Part shown: in pieces, positions 35,101 through 44,070 of the stretch | Numbering within the stretch: the stretch's first letter is position 1 | Layout of the letters: each line of letters begins with the position of its first letter | Assembly (NCBI RefSeq): GCF_918797505.1 | Contig: NC_092796.1 | Location: 52,978,851 to 53,042,850, forward strand | Direction of reading: 5' to 3' | Length of the DNA stretch: 64,000 nt | Source of the DNA: Bemisia tabaci | Lineage: Eukaryota > Arthropoda > Insecta > Hemiptera > Aleyrodidae | Translations under genes and position numbers: made by a program | The notes under the pieces: generated by a model | Databases searched by the model: none | The model's input: only the letters and a program-made list of their open reading frames with translations | What the model was told of the DNA's origin: nothing

Positions 35101-38100
35101 CAGTTTTAGGCTTTCATGGAGCTCCAAAGTTGGCCCAATGCAAATAAACCCGACCTGAAGGAACACGCGTTATCGGCTGAGAAATGAATGATAATCACAC
35201 TCAAAGCTTAATTTTCGGAAAAATATTCGTCAAAGTTCGATCCGAACTCAATTCAGAAGTTGGATGTAAAAAAATTTCTATCACATCCAAAATCACGTCT
35301 AGAACTTTGTCGCCATCTTGTTTACATTGTTTACATTCAGAGACAAACATTGGGCCAAACTAGGAGGGGAGGGGCTGGGGTTTGTTTACATGGGGACAAC
35401 TTTGGGGCTCCATGATAGCCAACCAATCAGAGAGCGGCACACTTTTTCTTATAGTAAAAGGATTGAGATGGCAATGCAATATTCTCCCGAATACAGGTAC
35501 TCTAATAGCTACCGCTCGACGATCGCTGGCCGCAGCGAAGAAATGTATACATTCGATCTATATTTGGACGTATTTCTATCAAACGGAACTATGTGCATTA
35601 TGACATGAGCCCTGTTATGCAAATATTTTATTGGTCTCAGGGCTCATACCTCAATGCACAAAGGTAGTTCCGTTTGATAGAAATACGCCCATTTAGTCCG
35701 CACTTCCGATCCAGATGCACACCTTTCCTGCACATTGAAAAATACTCGCAAAAAGGTGGGGCACTCTGACATGTCGATGTTTGAATAGGAACTTTCAGGA
35801 CGGAAAACCCGAGAGAAAACTTTCCAGCGCGGTAGTATGATTGAGAGGGAGGGGTAAGTATCCGATGGGAGGAAAGTTAGGGCCCGGGCGCCGTTACTGC
35901 TACGTGGGTCAAACTGCAAATACGGCCGGCCGCTGAGTTGAGCGACTTGCGAAAGAGCTTCCCCATTATGGAAGTTGAGCCGGGAAGATGAGTGAAGTTG
36001 TGGAACATGTGTGATTCTTAGAGGGCTCCAGATCTCGCAGAATTACAACGAGCGGGCCTTTTCATCGCTAGTTTCAGACTGCTTTTTCGCATCCGATCCC
36101 TTATTCTCCTACGCAAGGATTCGGGACGGTTGAATAGGTAACGTGAAGGGGGAGGGGGATGAGGCGTAGCAGCTTTTCTCGCTATCGCGCCGTCAAGTCA
36201 GCGACAATTTTCCTAGGAGGACAGGGGTATTGTTCGGTGGATCACGAGAAAAAGCAGAGGTGGTTTCAAGAGCAGTTCTAACTTTACCGAGACAGCACAA
36301 TAAAATGTCGTAACAAAAATACCTGTCCTAGAGGTGGACGCGTGCATGGCCGAATTCTGCCGTGCTAAGGAAAAACGTCGTACGAACCTTTGGACGTTGC
36401 CAAGTTTCTTTCGATAAGAATCTAATTCTTTGGGAAAATTGTGAATATTTTTTTCCAAAATTTTCACACTATTTTGTACGCAATTTAATCTAAAATATCA
36501 GAAATTCCTAAGAAATATGTGCATAAATATCGTCAAAAGTACATGTATTAACAAGGGAAATTTGGCAACTCTCGAATGTTCATACGGCGTTCTTCCTTAG
36601 CACGGCAGAATTGGCGGAGATACCCATCTCAGCAACGGTGTTTCAACCTTTTCGATCCTTTCTAATTGCTGGAATTACTTTATGTCTTCTGATGATAAGA
36701 TAATTCTAATAATATCTTTTACTATTTTATAAATTTTATTCCAACAAATATGAAAAATTTGAGTCTCATCCTTGAGGTTGAGAGGTAAGAGACGTCTCTT
36801 TTCTAAAATAATTAGGATGTATATTATTTTTCTTTTATTTCGTCAGGAGGACCATCCGTTGTAAAACTAGTTGATAACACAAAACTGTCACAAAAAAGAG
36901 GCCGAAAAAGCTTAGAAAGTGAGACGAGCTGCAAAAAAGGCTGGAAACTAGCACAACCAACGATTGCCCAGACTTTGAGAGATGCTCAGAGAAGAATTCC
37001 ACGCACATAAAAAACTGCTGAAAAGTGAAACTGACAAGAATTCCCAGTTTTATAAAACTGTAAGTATAAGCCATTTGTCAAATCTTTAGTTAAATAATTT
37101 TGCATCTGAGTCCACGATGTAATTCCGTTTTAATAAATGTGTCAAAACACAATTTTTCGTGCAGATTAGGTAACGAAATTAACGGCCGAGTTTCTATGAC
37201 AGTATTTATCTACGTATCTATTTTAAGAGTTTGAAGTAAAAGATTATTTCTTGAATTTAATTTTTATGTATATAGCAGTGTTGCTGCGATGGTTGAAATA
37301 AACGATTAGCTACCAAAAAAAAGGGAGGGGGGGAGAGAAAAAAAGGAGTAAGCAAACTACATCAAATGATATTAATCAGACCCCCCTTTGTATTTACACT
37401 CATTTTCTTTAACAATAAAAATGATTTTTTTAAAGTGAATGTATGTTGCGGTGTTTCATAATTTCCGCTCTTTTTTAATTTTTTTTTTTTAAAAAAGAAA
37501 TGATCGGACATTTTGACAAGGGACTGTAAGGGAGCAATTTTGAAAGGGTAAAGAGGAAACGCAAAAATAGTCTGTCCAAAAACGATGATCAGTTTTCCTC
37601 CAGAAAATTTTAATACGGCAGGAAGTTTGCAACGTCGCAAACCGAGATACGCGGTTAGGTAGCTATAATATTGACTTGCAGCACTGTCTTGTTCACAACT
37701 TCAGGCGCTTGATCAAGGCGCAAGCGTTGCCGCACTCCGCAGCATGACTCAAATTTGATGAAATGCAGCGCGCCTTCAAATGAGCGCGTAGGCAAAATTG
37801 GCAGTCAATGAGTACGAATAGTTGTATCACAGCATTTACATCGTAGGCATAGGCATCCAGTGAAGGCGCTTTGTGTGCTCTTAATCGTCGACGAGCGCAG
37901 CAGCTGTGGTTGCTTTGTTGGTCAGTTTTATCGGTATCAAATGCAACACTACCGAGTTTTTCCTTCTCATCATTGCATTCTTGAAACATAAAACTACAAA
38001 AACCCTCAAAAACATTTTTCGGGCAAAAAATCCGGTCGAGGAAATTGACGTGTCACTTCCTTTTAAATGTACACACATGTCTCGCACATTATTTTTTTCG

Positions 38101-38691
38101 GGGCTGATGTTTCAATCGTGTTTTAAATTGATAATTCACAGTCTGCAGATATGTTCCATAGTGCCCTTGATTTTTTAAGGATCAACCGTAAGAATAGGTA
38201 CACTATAGTCCTAGATTCTCATTTTAGATGGATCCATTTACAAGAAACCCTGAAAATGGGTAGGATCACTTAATTTTTTCAAAATTTTTAAAGAGAAAAT
38301 TATTATGCTGTCATGTCCATATGAATCAAGTAACTACGTCATGTAACTACATTTTCAACTTTTAGTGGTATAGATTCAGGAGCACTTCTCATTACATTGC
38401 TTCTTCGTCAGAAAGTAAACATTAAAAAGACATATTACGGCATATACTGTATTTTCTTTGTTCTTTATGTGTGCATTAATGAATTATTTTTGTAAGTTAC
38501 AGGTCATGAATTGTCTTGGGGTAGGATAAATGATCATCTAAAAACTATAAAGATTTTTCTATTATGAAATATTTTTCCACTCCTATGTATTATTGGTATT
38601 CCTTCCTTCTCTTTTCTGTGCTGCTTTCATTTACTTTAATTTTTTCTTTATGAATTCAAAAGCTCCGTAGCTCAAACTACTTGACGTTTGT

Positions 38692-38738
<47 letters not shown>

Positions 38739-41700
38739 TAGAAATCCTGGACCTTTTGATTTGATCTTCGAGAAAATCTTGCTTGTTTTCAAAAATCGTT
38801 GCAGACCATGCGAACAGATTTTTCAGACAGCTTCTTTCAATTATTAAATATATATTTTCTTTTCAAAGGGTTGGGGGTTGGTACACGCAAAAAAAAAGCG
38901 CACGGCGTCACTCCTCCCGCGATTGTCATTTTCCAGATGATCTGCTCGGCAATGTTACACGTCTAGGTTACCGAATCACTCGTTAAGGTAACTATGAAGC
39001 GCATACCTAGGTGTATCCTGTGCGTGTAGCAGTTGCAGCACAGGTACCGATGCGCGTAGCATAGTAACCTTAACGAGTGACTTGGTAACCTAGACGTGTA
39101 ACATTGCCGAGTAGATCATCTGGAAAATTACAACCGCGGGATAGGAGTGACGCCGTGCGCTTTTTTTTGCGTGTATACATGTTCTTGGTCTATCCTGTCA
39201 TCTTTCATTTTATATATTATGATCCTCCCTCACGGAACATTTTCAAAATTGTGATACGAATCTTGAAGCGATGAAACTACGACATTCATTGGTTCTTCTT
39301 TTCTGATTTAAAAAAAATGAATGGAATAAAATTCCTGCAGAAATTTTGAGACTTATATAGCCACCGATGAACATGTCTCGAAACTTTCGGCGTCAAAATT
39401 CGAAAGCTTACGTTCATCACACATTAATTTCTTTCATATTTTATAATAATATTATTTTTTTGTCTCATTTTTATAGGAGAAGGCTCGCGGCCTATTTTTG
39501 ATCGAGTTGAGCTTTATCAGAACTCCAAAGATGAGACATCTCGCATTGTGGACTGTCGACAAGTCGTTAAAGTTACAGGTAAGAGGCCTATTGATTTGGC
39601 CATTTATTTGCATGGGTGAGCAGTAATCTATTACCGAAGGCACAAATATCGATTATTCTTCGCAAAACACCAGTGCTCGACTACAATTCGGAAGAGTCCG
39701 AAAGTTTCTCAAAGTAAGCAAGAAATTTTTTGTTTTGCTTTACTCTGTGACACCTCTTTATACAACGATAGCAGATTCGTTTTTATTTTATTAACTTATT
39801 GACGAACAACTTTTAACTCGTCCAGTAGCGATTCTTACGAAAGTGGCAACACAGTTATCTCTGCATTCAAAAGTATGTAAAACAACTCTGGTAAAAATTG
39901 GCGATAGGAGCAGCGTTTCAAAATACCATAGGAGTTCTTATGACCGACTAAAAAAGGCTATTGAAAATCATGTAGATGGCTGTAGAAAGCGGAGCAAATC
40001 ATACAGCCGGGCTATACGAAGCTATAAAAAAGTATACAGTCGGGCTACAGTTCCTACCGCCGGGCTTTACACTTTATCGCCATTGCCTATAAAAAGCTAT
40101 AAGAAATTGTGTAGAAATTAGTGTTAAAAAGAATTGTTGCCACTGCAGGAATAACTGTGCTTCGGAAATCATTAAGTTTGATACGGAACTACCTTGATAT
40201 TTACAAAACACACATTATATTTTCCTTAAAACATATTTTTTTTTTCATCAATTAAAGTGAGAATAGTCCATACAGAGTGTGCAAACATTTCAAAATCATG
40301 AGTTGAAAAACGCTGACTCCGCGAGATTAAATATTAGGGCCTAACACAAAGCGGAGCTGCGATCCACTGGCGCCTACAAACCTAACAGGGATACTTCACG
40401 CATTGCGCAATGCGTGAAGTATCCCTGTTAGGTTTGTAGGCGCCAATGCGCGTTCCGCGATTTCTGCCCGTCCGCCGCGCCGCGCCGCGTGCCACGGCGT
40501 CTGAAGCAACTATTTCACACCAGAAGTATTGCACAGTATCATAAGAAATTGAAGGCGCTCCAACATATTAAGAATGACAGGCATCCTTCAAAAGTACGGA
40601 GCTTTCCTCGCAAAATAAATCGCTACAGAACGCCGCGTCGGCTCCAGAAGCTATTGAAAATCTTACAGCCGGCTTTAGGTCTATGGTATTTTTGGACACA
40701 GATTCTACTGCCACCTTTTACCAGGGAATACTGCCGTGCTGAGGAAAAACACCGTATGAACCTTCAGGCGTTGCCAAATTTCCTCCGATATAATACGAAT
40801 TTATTGGGGAAGTTTTAAATATTTTTCTTCAACATTTTCAGACTATTGTGTTCGCAATTCAATCTAAAACATCTGAAAATTTCAAGGAAGAATATGCATA
40901 AATTTTGTCATAAATACCTGATTTATCCGGAGAAGTCTGGCAACTTTCGAATGTTCATGCGACGTCCTTCCTTAGCACGGCAGAATAGATTCTACTTATC
41001 CAACTCTCACAAAGTATGGATATTTTTAATGGATCTAAATGCAGGAGGCCCGGTGTTGCCAATTCGCAAAAAAAGAATTCCTCTACGTGCAAGGGGAGCG
41101 AGAAATGTGAAGAAAGAAGGGCTTAATGTATAAATGTGTAACTGCTTGTTTCGTTTTGATTACAGACAAAAGCTATAGCAAAAGCCGTAGTTCGTCATCA
41201 TGTTCGGGCAAATCTCTTGAGCGTAGAAAAAGAAAAGTTTCCAATGATGAGGAAGCAGTCTCCTCCTCCTCGTCGACTCGAAACGAGATTTCCGTGAGTA
41301 TTTCTAGTTCAATGTTGTTTTCCATGTCTATACCTGCCCTCATAAAACGTTTTATTTGCTTCATCGCTAAAACAAATCGAATATATCAGCTAATCAGTTG
41401 GTCATTCCCGTCCCGTGGGCACTATAATGAGTTATGTTATTTATTGTTGTGAGCTCGAGCTTCCCAGGATTAAAGTCGAGCGTGTCAACTCGGGTTTCTA
41501 GCCATTAAATATGTGTGTGTGTTGCATTCTTGCGGAGTTCGACTTTAAGAAAACTGCCCTAGTGGCAGCGGCTGTTGGAAAGCGCGCTTCCTAACAACTA
41601 AAAAAACCGTTAACAATAAAAATACCCTGAAAACACCTTTAAAAAAACCCATAAAAAACCAAAAAGAGCTTCACGTCTGATAAAATTTACATACGATTTT

Positions 41701-43175
41701 GCAAGGAAAACTACTATAAATTTCCTTAAACGTATTTTAAATTTTTATGAAACATTAAATGCAAAGTGCCATTAGACGCATTATTATTAACTAAGACCGC
41801 ATGCATCATGATATAAATGTGATTTTTACTTCATTTTCTTTCAGAACCATGAGGATAAACAGTCAAAAACCAACCGATCGAGATCCAAGGAGCATAGGTC
41901 CTCGAACTGTAGAGAAAATGAGACAACGACACACGATGCAACTCCTAGTCGTAAACAAGATACGACACGAGAGAGCAAAACCGCCACCACTAACAACAAC
42001 AACATGATCCGTGAAATGAGCAGCAGCAGCAACACAACTCGTGAAATGATCAGCAGCAGCAACAACACCACACCAACAACAACAACGAACAACAACAACA
42101 ACAACAACCAACAACAACACCGTGAGCGAGAAACTCATACTGTGAGGGAAATAATTGTTCCATTGATGCATCAACTGAGGCCGGTGCATCCGATGCACCG
42201 AGGCCCACCGCCAGCACCATTCTGCATCATGCCTCCACATCGCCAGCCTCCGCCTTTAGGACCGCCACGATTTTTTGGGCCACCGCCATTCCGACGACCG
42301 CGTAAGTACCTCCCTGCTACACTACTCCTTCAAAATTTTTCAGGTGAACTCTCTTCCTCATTACACGTATATAAACAAGACGTTTCACAGCGGAGCGAGT
42401 CAAATGGAAGAGGTCGGACATCGTGGTGGCCATCCATAAATCACGTTACCCCCTGATGGAGGGGGGGGGGGGGCTGGAGGTGAGTGACATGTAGGTGACA
42501 AAGAGGGAGGGTTGGGTCAAAAATTCATGAAAAATTGGTGTCGTAATTTATGGACGGCCCCGTATTTGGAAGCTTTAAAAACTGCAAAACGGCGACGTTT
42601 CTACGTAGCCCCCCGGGTTTCTAGTAAAATTCCCAGCACTAAAAAATAAGCCTTTCAAACGTAAAATGTGACGAAATAAACACCTAAATTCGCGGTTTTA
42701 GAGAAAAATTTGGTCAAAAAATTATTCAGAAATGATTGTTGCTGGACTTTTTCAATAACCGTCTGGAATGACTCCGCCTGGAACGCGGTACGTACCTGAC
42801 TCCGCGAGATTAAATATTAGAGCCTCTAAAACAAAGCGGAGCGGCGACGCACTGGCGCCTACAAACCTAACAGGGATACTTCACGCCTAGCGCAATGCGT
42901 GAAGTATCCCTGTTAGGTTTGAAGGCACCAATGCGCGTTTCGCGCTGGCTGCATGCCCGCCGCGCAGCGCCGCAGCGTACCACGGCGCTTGAAGCAACTA
43001 TTTTTTAGCGGCTTACAATGGGAATGGCGCAGAATTTGTGCAACTTTCTTGAGGGTTTACTCCAAAATTGTAAATTCAGCAAATAATTCATCCTTAAATT
43101 TTACATTTGTACTCTTCTCTCTTTTTTTCAGCCCTTCCTCCTCGTTTACGACCACCGCCATACTACTTTGGATAG
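32124..43175 (+). CDS. RS- and Asn-rich protein with proline-rich tail, five coding exons, function not recognised
   Basis: Exons 32124-32325, 39477-39578, 41166-41293, 41845-42301 and 43132-43175 have AG/GT borders, sum to 933 bp and encode 310 residues plus TAG. Start: ATG at 32124 with A at -3, 20 bases after an acceptor at 32102-32103, so a 5' untranslated exon is expected upstream. The protein begins MSKRSASPLGSEG, then a basic segment (VRIQRRITPERQSLALVRRS), a likely conserved junction PGEGSRPIFDRVEL, and Ser/Arg-rich blocks (SKSRSSSSCSGKSLERRKRK; SRSKEHRSS). Polar runs follow (Thr/Asn/Gln encoded by AAC and CAA repeats at about 42060-42118), then a Pro/His/Arg tail (HRGPPPAPF, PPRFFGPPPF) ending PPPYYFG. 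RS-rich composition suggests a nuclear RNA-processing or transcription protein; the SRPIFDR motif faintly recalls BCLAF1/THRAP3-type proteins. Both are inference. Confidence 0.75.
32399..32775. mobile_element. PIF/Harbinger-type MITE just after first coding exon
   Basis: TTA duplications (32396-32398 and 32776-32778) flank GGCCTTGTCCACACGAGC and, reversed, GGCCGTGTCCACACGAGC. A 3-bp TTA TSD with a GGCC-type end fits PIF/Harbinger. It lies 73 bases into the intron after the exon ending at 32325. The interior is rich in GGAACTTATTCC-like inverted motifs. Confidence 0.8.
33470..33587 (+). pseudogene. Possible terminal coding exon or gene fragment
   Basis: After TTTTCAG (ending 33469) a frame reads RFDRVYVRKLFKKYQHLKYE then a short charged segment, ending IGIPL and TGA. 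It looks protein-like (charged, aromatic, no low complexity) but requires an incoming phase different from the 32325 donor, so it cannot be part of the RS/Asn-rich gene as modelled. Family unknown. It may be a relic or the last exon of an unseen transcript. Confidence 0.25.
33972..34096. mobile_element. 125-bp fold-back (AATCGGTTTCTGTTAGACGG)
   Basis: Arms AATCGGTTTCTGTTAGACGG..GTAAGTCCAAAA and the complement surround a short loop with CCCTAGC/GCTAGGG. Sits among GTTGACACCATG direct repeats (33914, 34124), which may mark a larger element. Confidence 0.75.
35034..35504. mobile_element. TAGAG-type hAT MITE with intact TSD
   Basis: Ends TAGAGTACCTACCTATAAAC and TACAGGTACTCTA. Inner arms pair around TTGGGCC, CCATGGAG/CTCCATG and CTGATTGGCT. 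The exact 8-bp TSD ATAGCTAC flanks it (35026-35033 and 35505-35512). It lies in the long intron of the RS/Asn-rich gene. Confidence 0.85.
35566..35690. mobile_element. Family C copy with ATTT TSD
   Basis: 125 bp, GGACGTATTTCTATCAAACG to TTGATAGAAATACGCCC, ATTT on both flanks, ATGAGCCCTGTTATGC in the loop. Confidence 0.85.
36357..36608. mobile_element. Family A copy 11 with AATT TSD
   Basis: 252 bp, CTGCCGTGCTAAGGAAAAAC to TTCTTCCTTAGCACGGCAG, flanked by AATT on both sides. Lies in the 32325-39477 intron. Confidence 0.85.
36847..37060 (+). other. Candidate alternative exon within the RS/Asn-rich gene
   Basis: A CAG acceptor ends at 36846 and a strong donor-like GTAAGT starts at 37061. If joined to the 32325 donor, phase fits and the product would continue GPSVVKLVDNTKLSQKRGRK, another charged stretch, then stop at TAA. 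The KRGRKS core is AT-hook-like. It could be an alternative or premature-stop exon. A similar small open block with splice borders lies at about 34431-34501. Confidence 0.25.
38882..39175. mobile_element. 294-bp fold-back (TACACGCAAAAAAAA)
   Basis: Nearly perfect arms (GCGCACGGCGTCACTCCT, ATGATCTGCTCGGCAATG, TTACACGTCTAGGTTACC and complements) around a loop containing GCACAGG. High arm identity suggests a recent element. It lies 300 bp upstream of the exon at 39477. Confidence 0.8.
40313..40515. repeat. Repeat with a perfect 78-bp palindrome, copy 1
   Basis: Within it 40368-40445 is a perfect palindrome centred between 40406 and 40407, with half-site GCGTGAAGTATCCCTGTTAG. Flanking GAGATTAAATATTAG and CACGGCG.CTGAAGCAACTA are shared with the copy at 42796. 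Confidence 0.85.
40731..40983. mobile_element. Family A copy 12 with AATA TSD
   Basis: 253 bp, CTGCCGTGCTGAGGAAAAAC to CCTTCCTTAGCACGGCAG, flanked by AATA on both sides. Lies in the intron before the exon at 41166. Confidence 0.85.
42796..43003. repeat. Palindrome-bearing repeat, copy 2
   Basis: Colinear with 40313-40515. The palindrome (42853-42930) has a few substitutions near its centre and in one arm. Lies in the last intron of the RS/Asn-rich gene. Confidence 0.8.
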
Positions 43176-43505
43176 ACGCGTAGTATTCTTTGATGAATCC
43201 TCAACAATTACCAAGTATAGGTAATCTATTTGATTCCTTTCCGATTCAACGAGGAGTTACCATCGGTCTTCTTACCAAAAGTTCGATTAATTGCTAAAAA
43301 TTACTAGTTAATCGTAACGGATTGGCAATTTTACCAAATCAGTTAAGCACGATTGTGAATTTGTGTCTGGTAGGTGCAATAGAGAGCAGACAAGATTGTA
43401 ACAACATTTTAAGAGACATCAGATAATAACAACTGCAGATCATCATATTTCATGAGACCAAGCAAATCTTTCAGAATACAACAACCTTTTTCTTTGAAAA
43501 AAGAA

Positions 43506-43515
43506 AATAAATAAA
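43506..43515 (+). terminator. Polyadenylation signals of the RS/Asn-rich gene
   Basis: Two overlapping AATAAA hexamers (43506-43511 and 43510-43515) lie about 330 bases after the stop at 43173-43175 on the same strand. They start a region that turns into a long hairpin at 43534. Further AATAAA-like hexamers near 44424-44432 could serve as a distal site. Confidence 0.5.
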
Positions 43516-43533
43516 TTGAGAGATATAACAATA

Positions 43534-44070
43534 ATTATTACCTGTAAGTTATCTTTTCATCCCGGTTTTTCTTCAGTAATTCCTTGTCCTTAGGCGATGT
43601 ACATTTCGGAAAAATTATTTCCTTCTTCAGGCCACAAAATTTTTTGACCAGCACTTTTACATTGTGTGCGTTCGAAAATTGCGAGACACGTTAAAATATG
43701 AAAATCAGAAAAATAAAAAATAAAACACACGTAGACTAAACAAAAATTAATTGACTATGTCACCGTACCGGGTCGCGACCAATATATTACTCAAGTTTTA
43801 CCATATACGAGTAATAAATCGGTCGTGACCCGTTACGGTACCTAACATAGTCAATTAATGTTTGTTTAGTCTACGTGTATTTTATTTTTTATTTTCCGAT
43901 TTTAATATTTTAACGTGTCTCGCAATTTTCGAACGTGCACAATGTAAAAGTGCTAGTCAAAAAATTTTGTGGCCTGAAGAAGGAAATAATTTTTCCGAAA
44001 TGTGCATCGCCTAAGGACAAGGAATTACTGAAGAAAAACCGGGACGAAAAGATAACTTACAGGTAATAAT
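43534..44070. repeat. 537-bp long inverted repeat with about 260-bp arms
   Basis: Left arm starting ATTATTACCTGTAAGTTATC and right arm ending GATAACTTACAGGTAATAAT are complementary along nearly the full length (CGATGTACATTTCGGAAAAA, AAATTGCGAGACACGTTAAA and GACTAAACAAAAATTAATTG pair with the other side). The centre is near 43802. It starts 19 bases after the AATAAA signals of the RS/Asn-rich gene. It is either a fold-back transposon or, if transcribed by read-through, a long dsRNA precursor. Confidence 0.85.

Noticed and set aside
39843..40121. 92-codon frame rich in Ser, Lys and Tyr
   Set aside because: It is made of a repeated AGCTATAAAAA/GCCGGGCT sequence shared with 40650-40690, so it is a dispersed repeat, not a gene.
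41841..42240. Antisense hydrophobic Leu/Val-rich frames opposite the Asn-rich exon
   Set aside because: They are the complement of AAC/CAA repeats and have no independent support.
42004..42456. Long plus-strand frame continuing past 42301
   Set aside because: The real exon ends at the donor at 42302; the continuation is intronic and the next exon (43132) restores the Pro-rich tail in phase.
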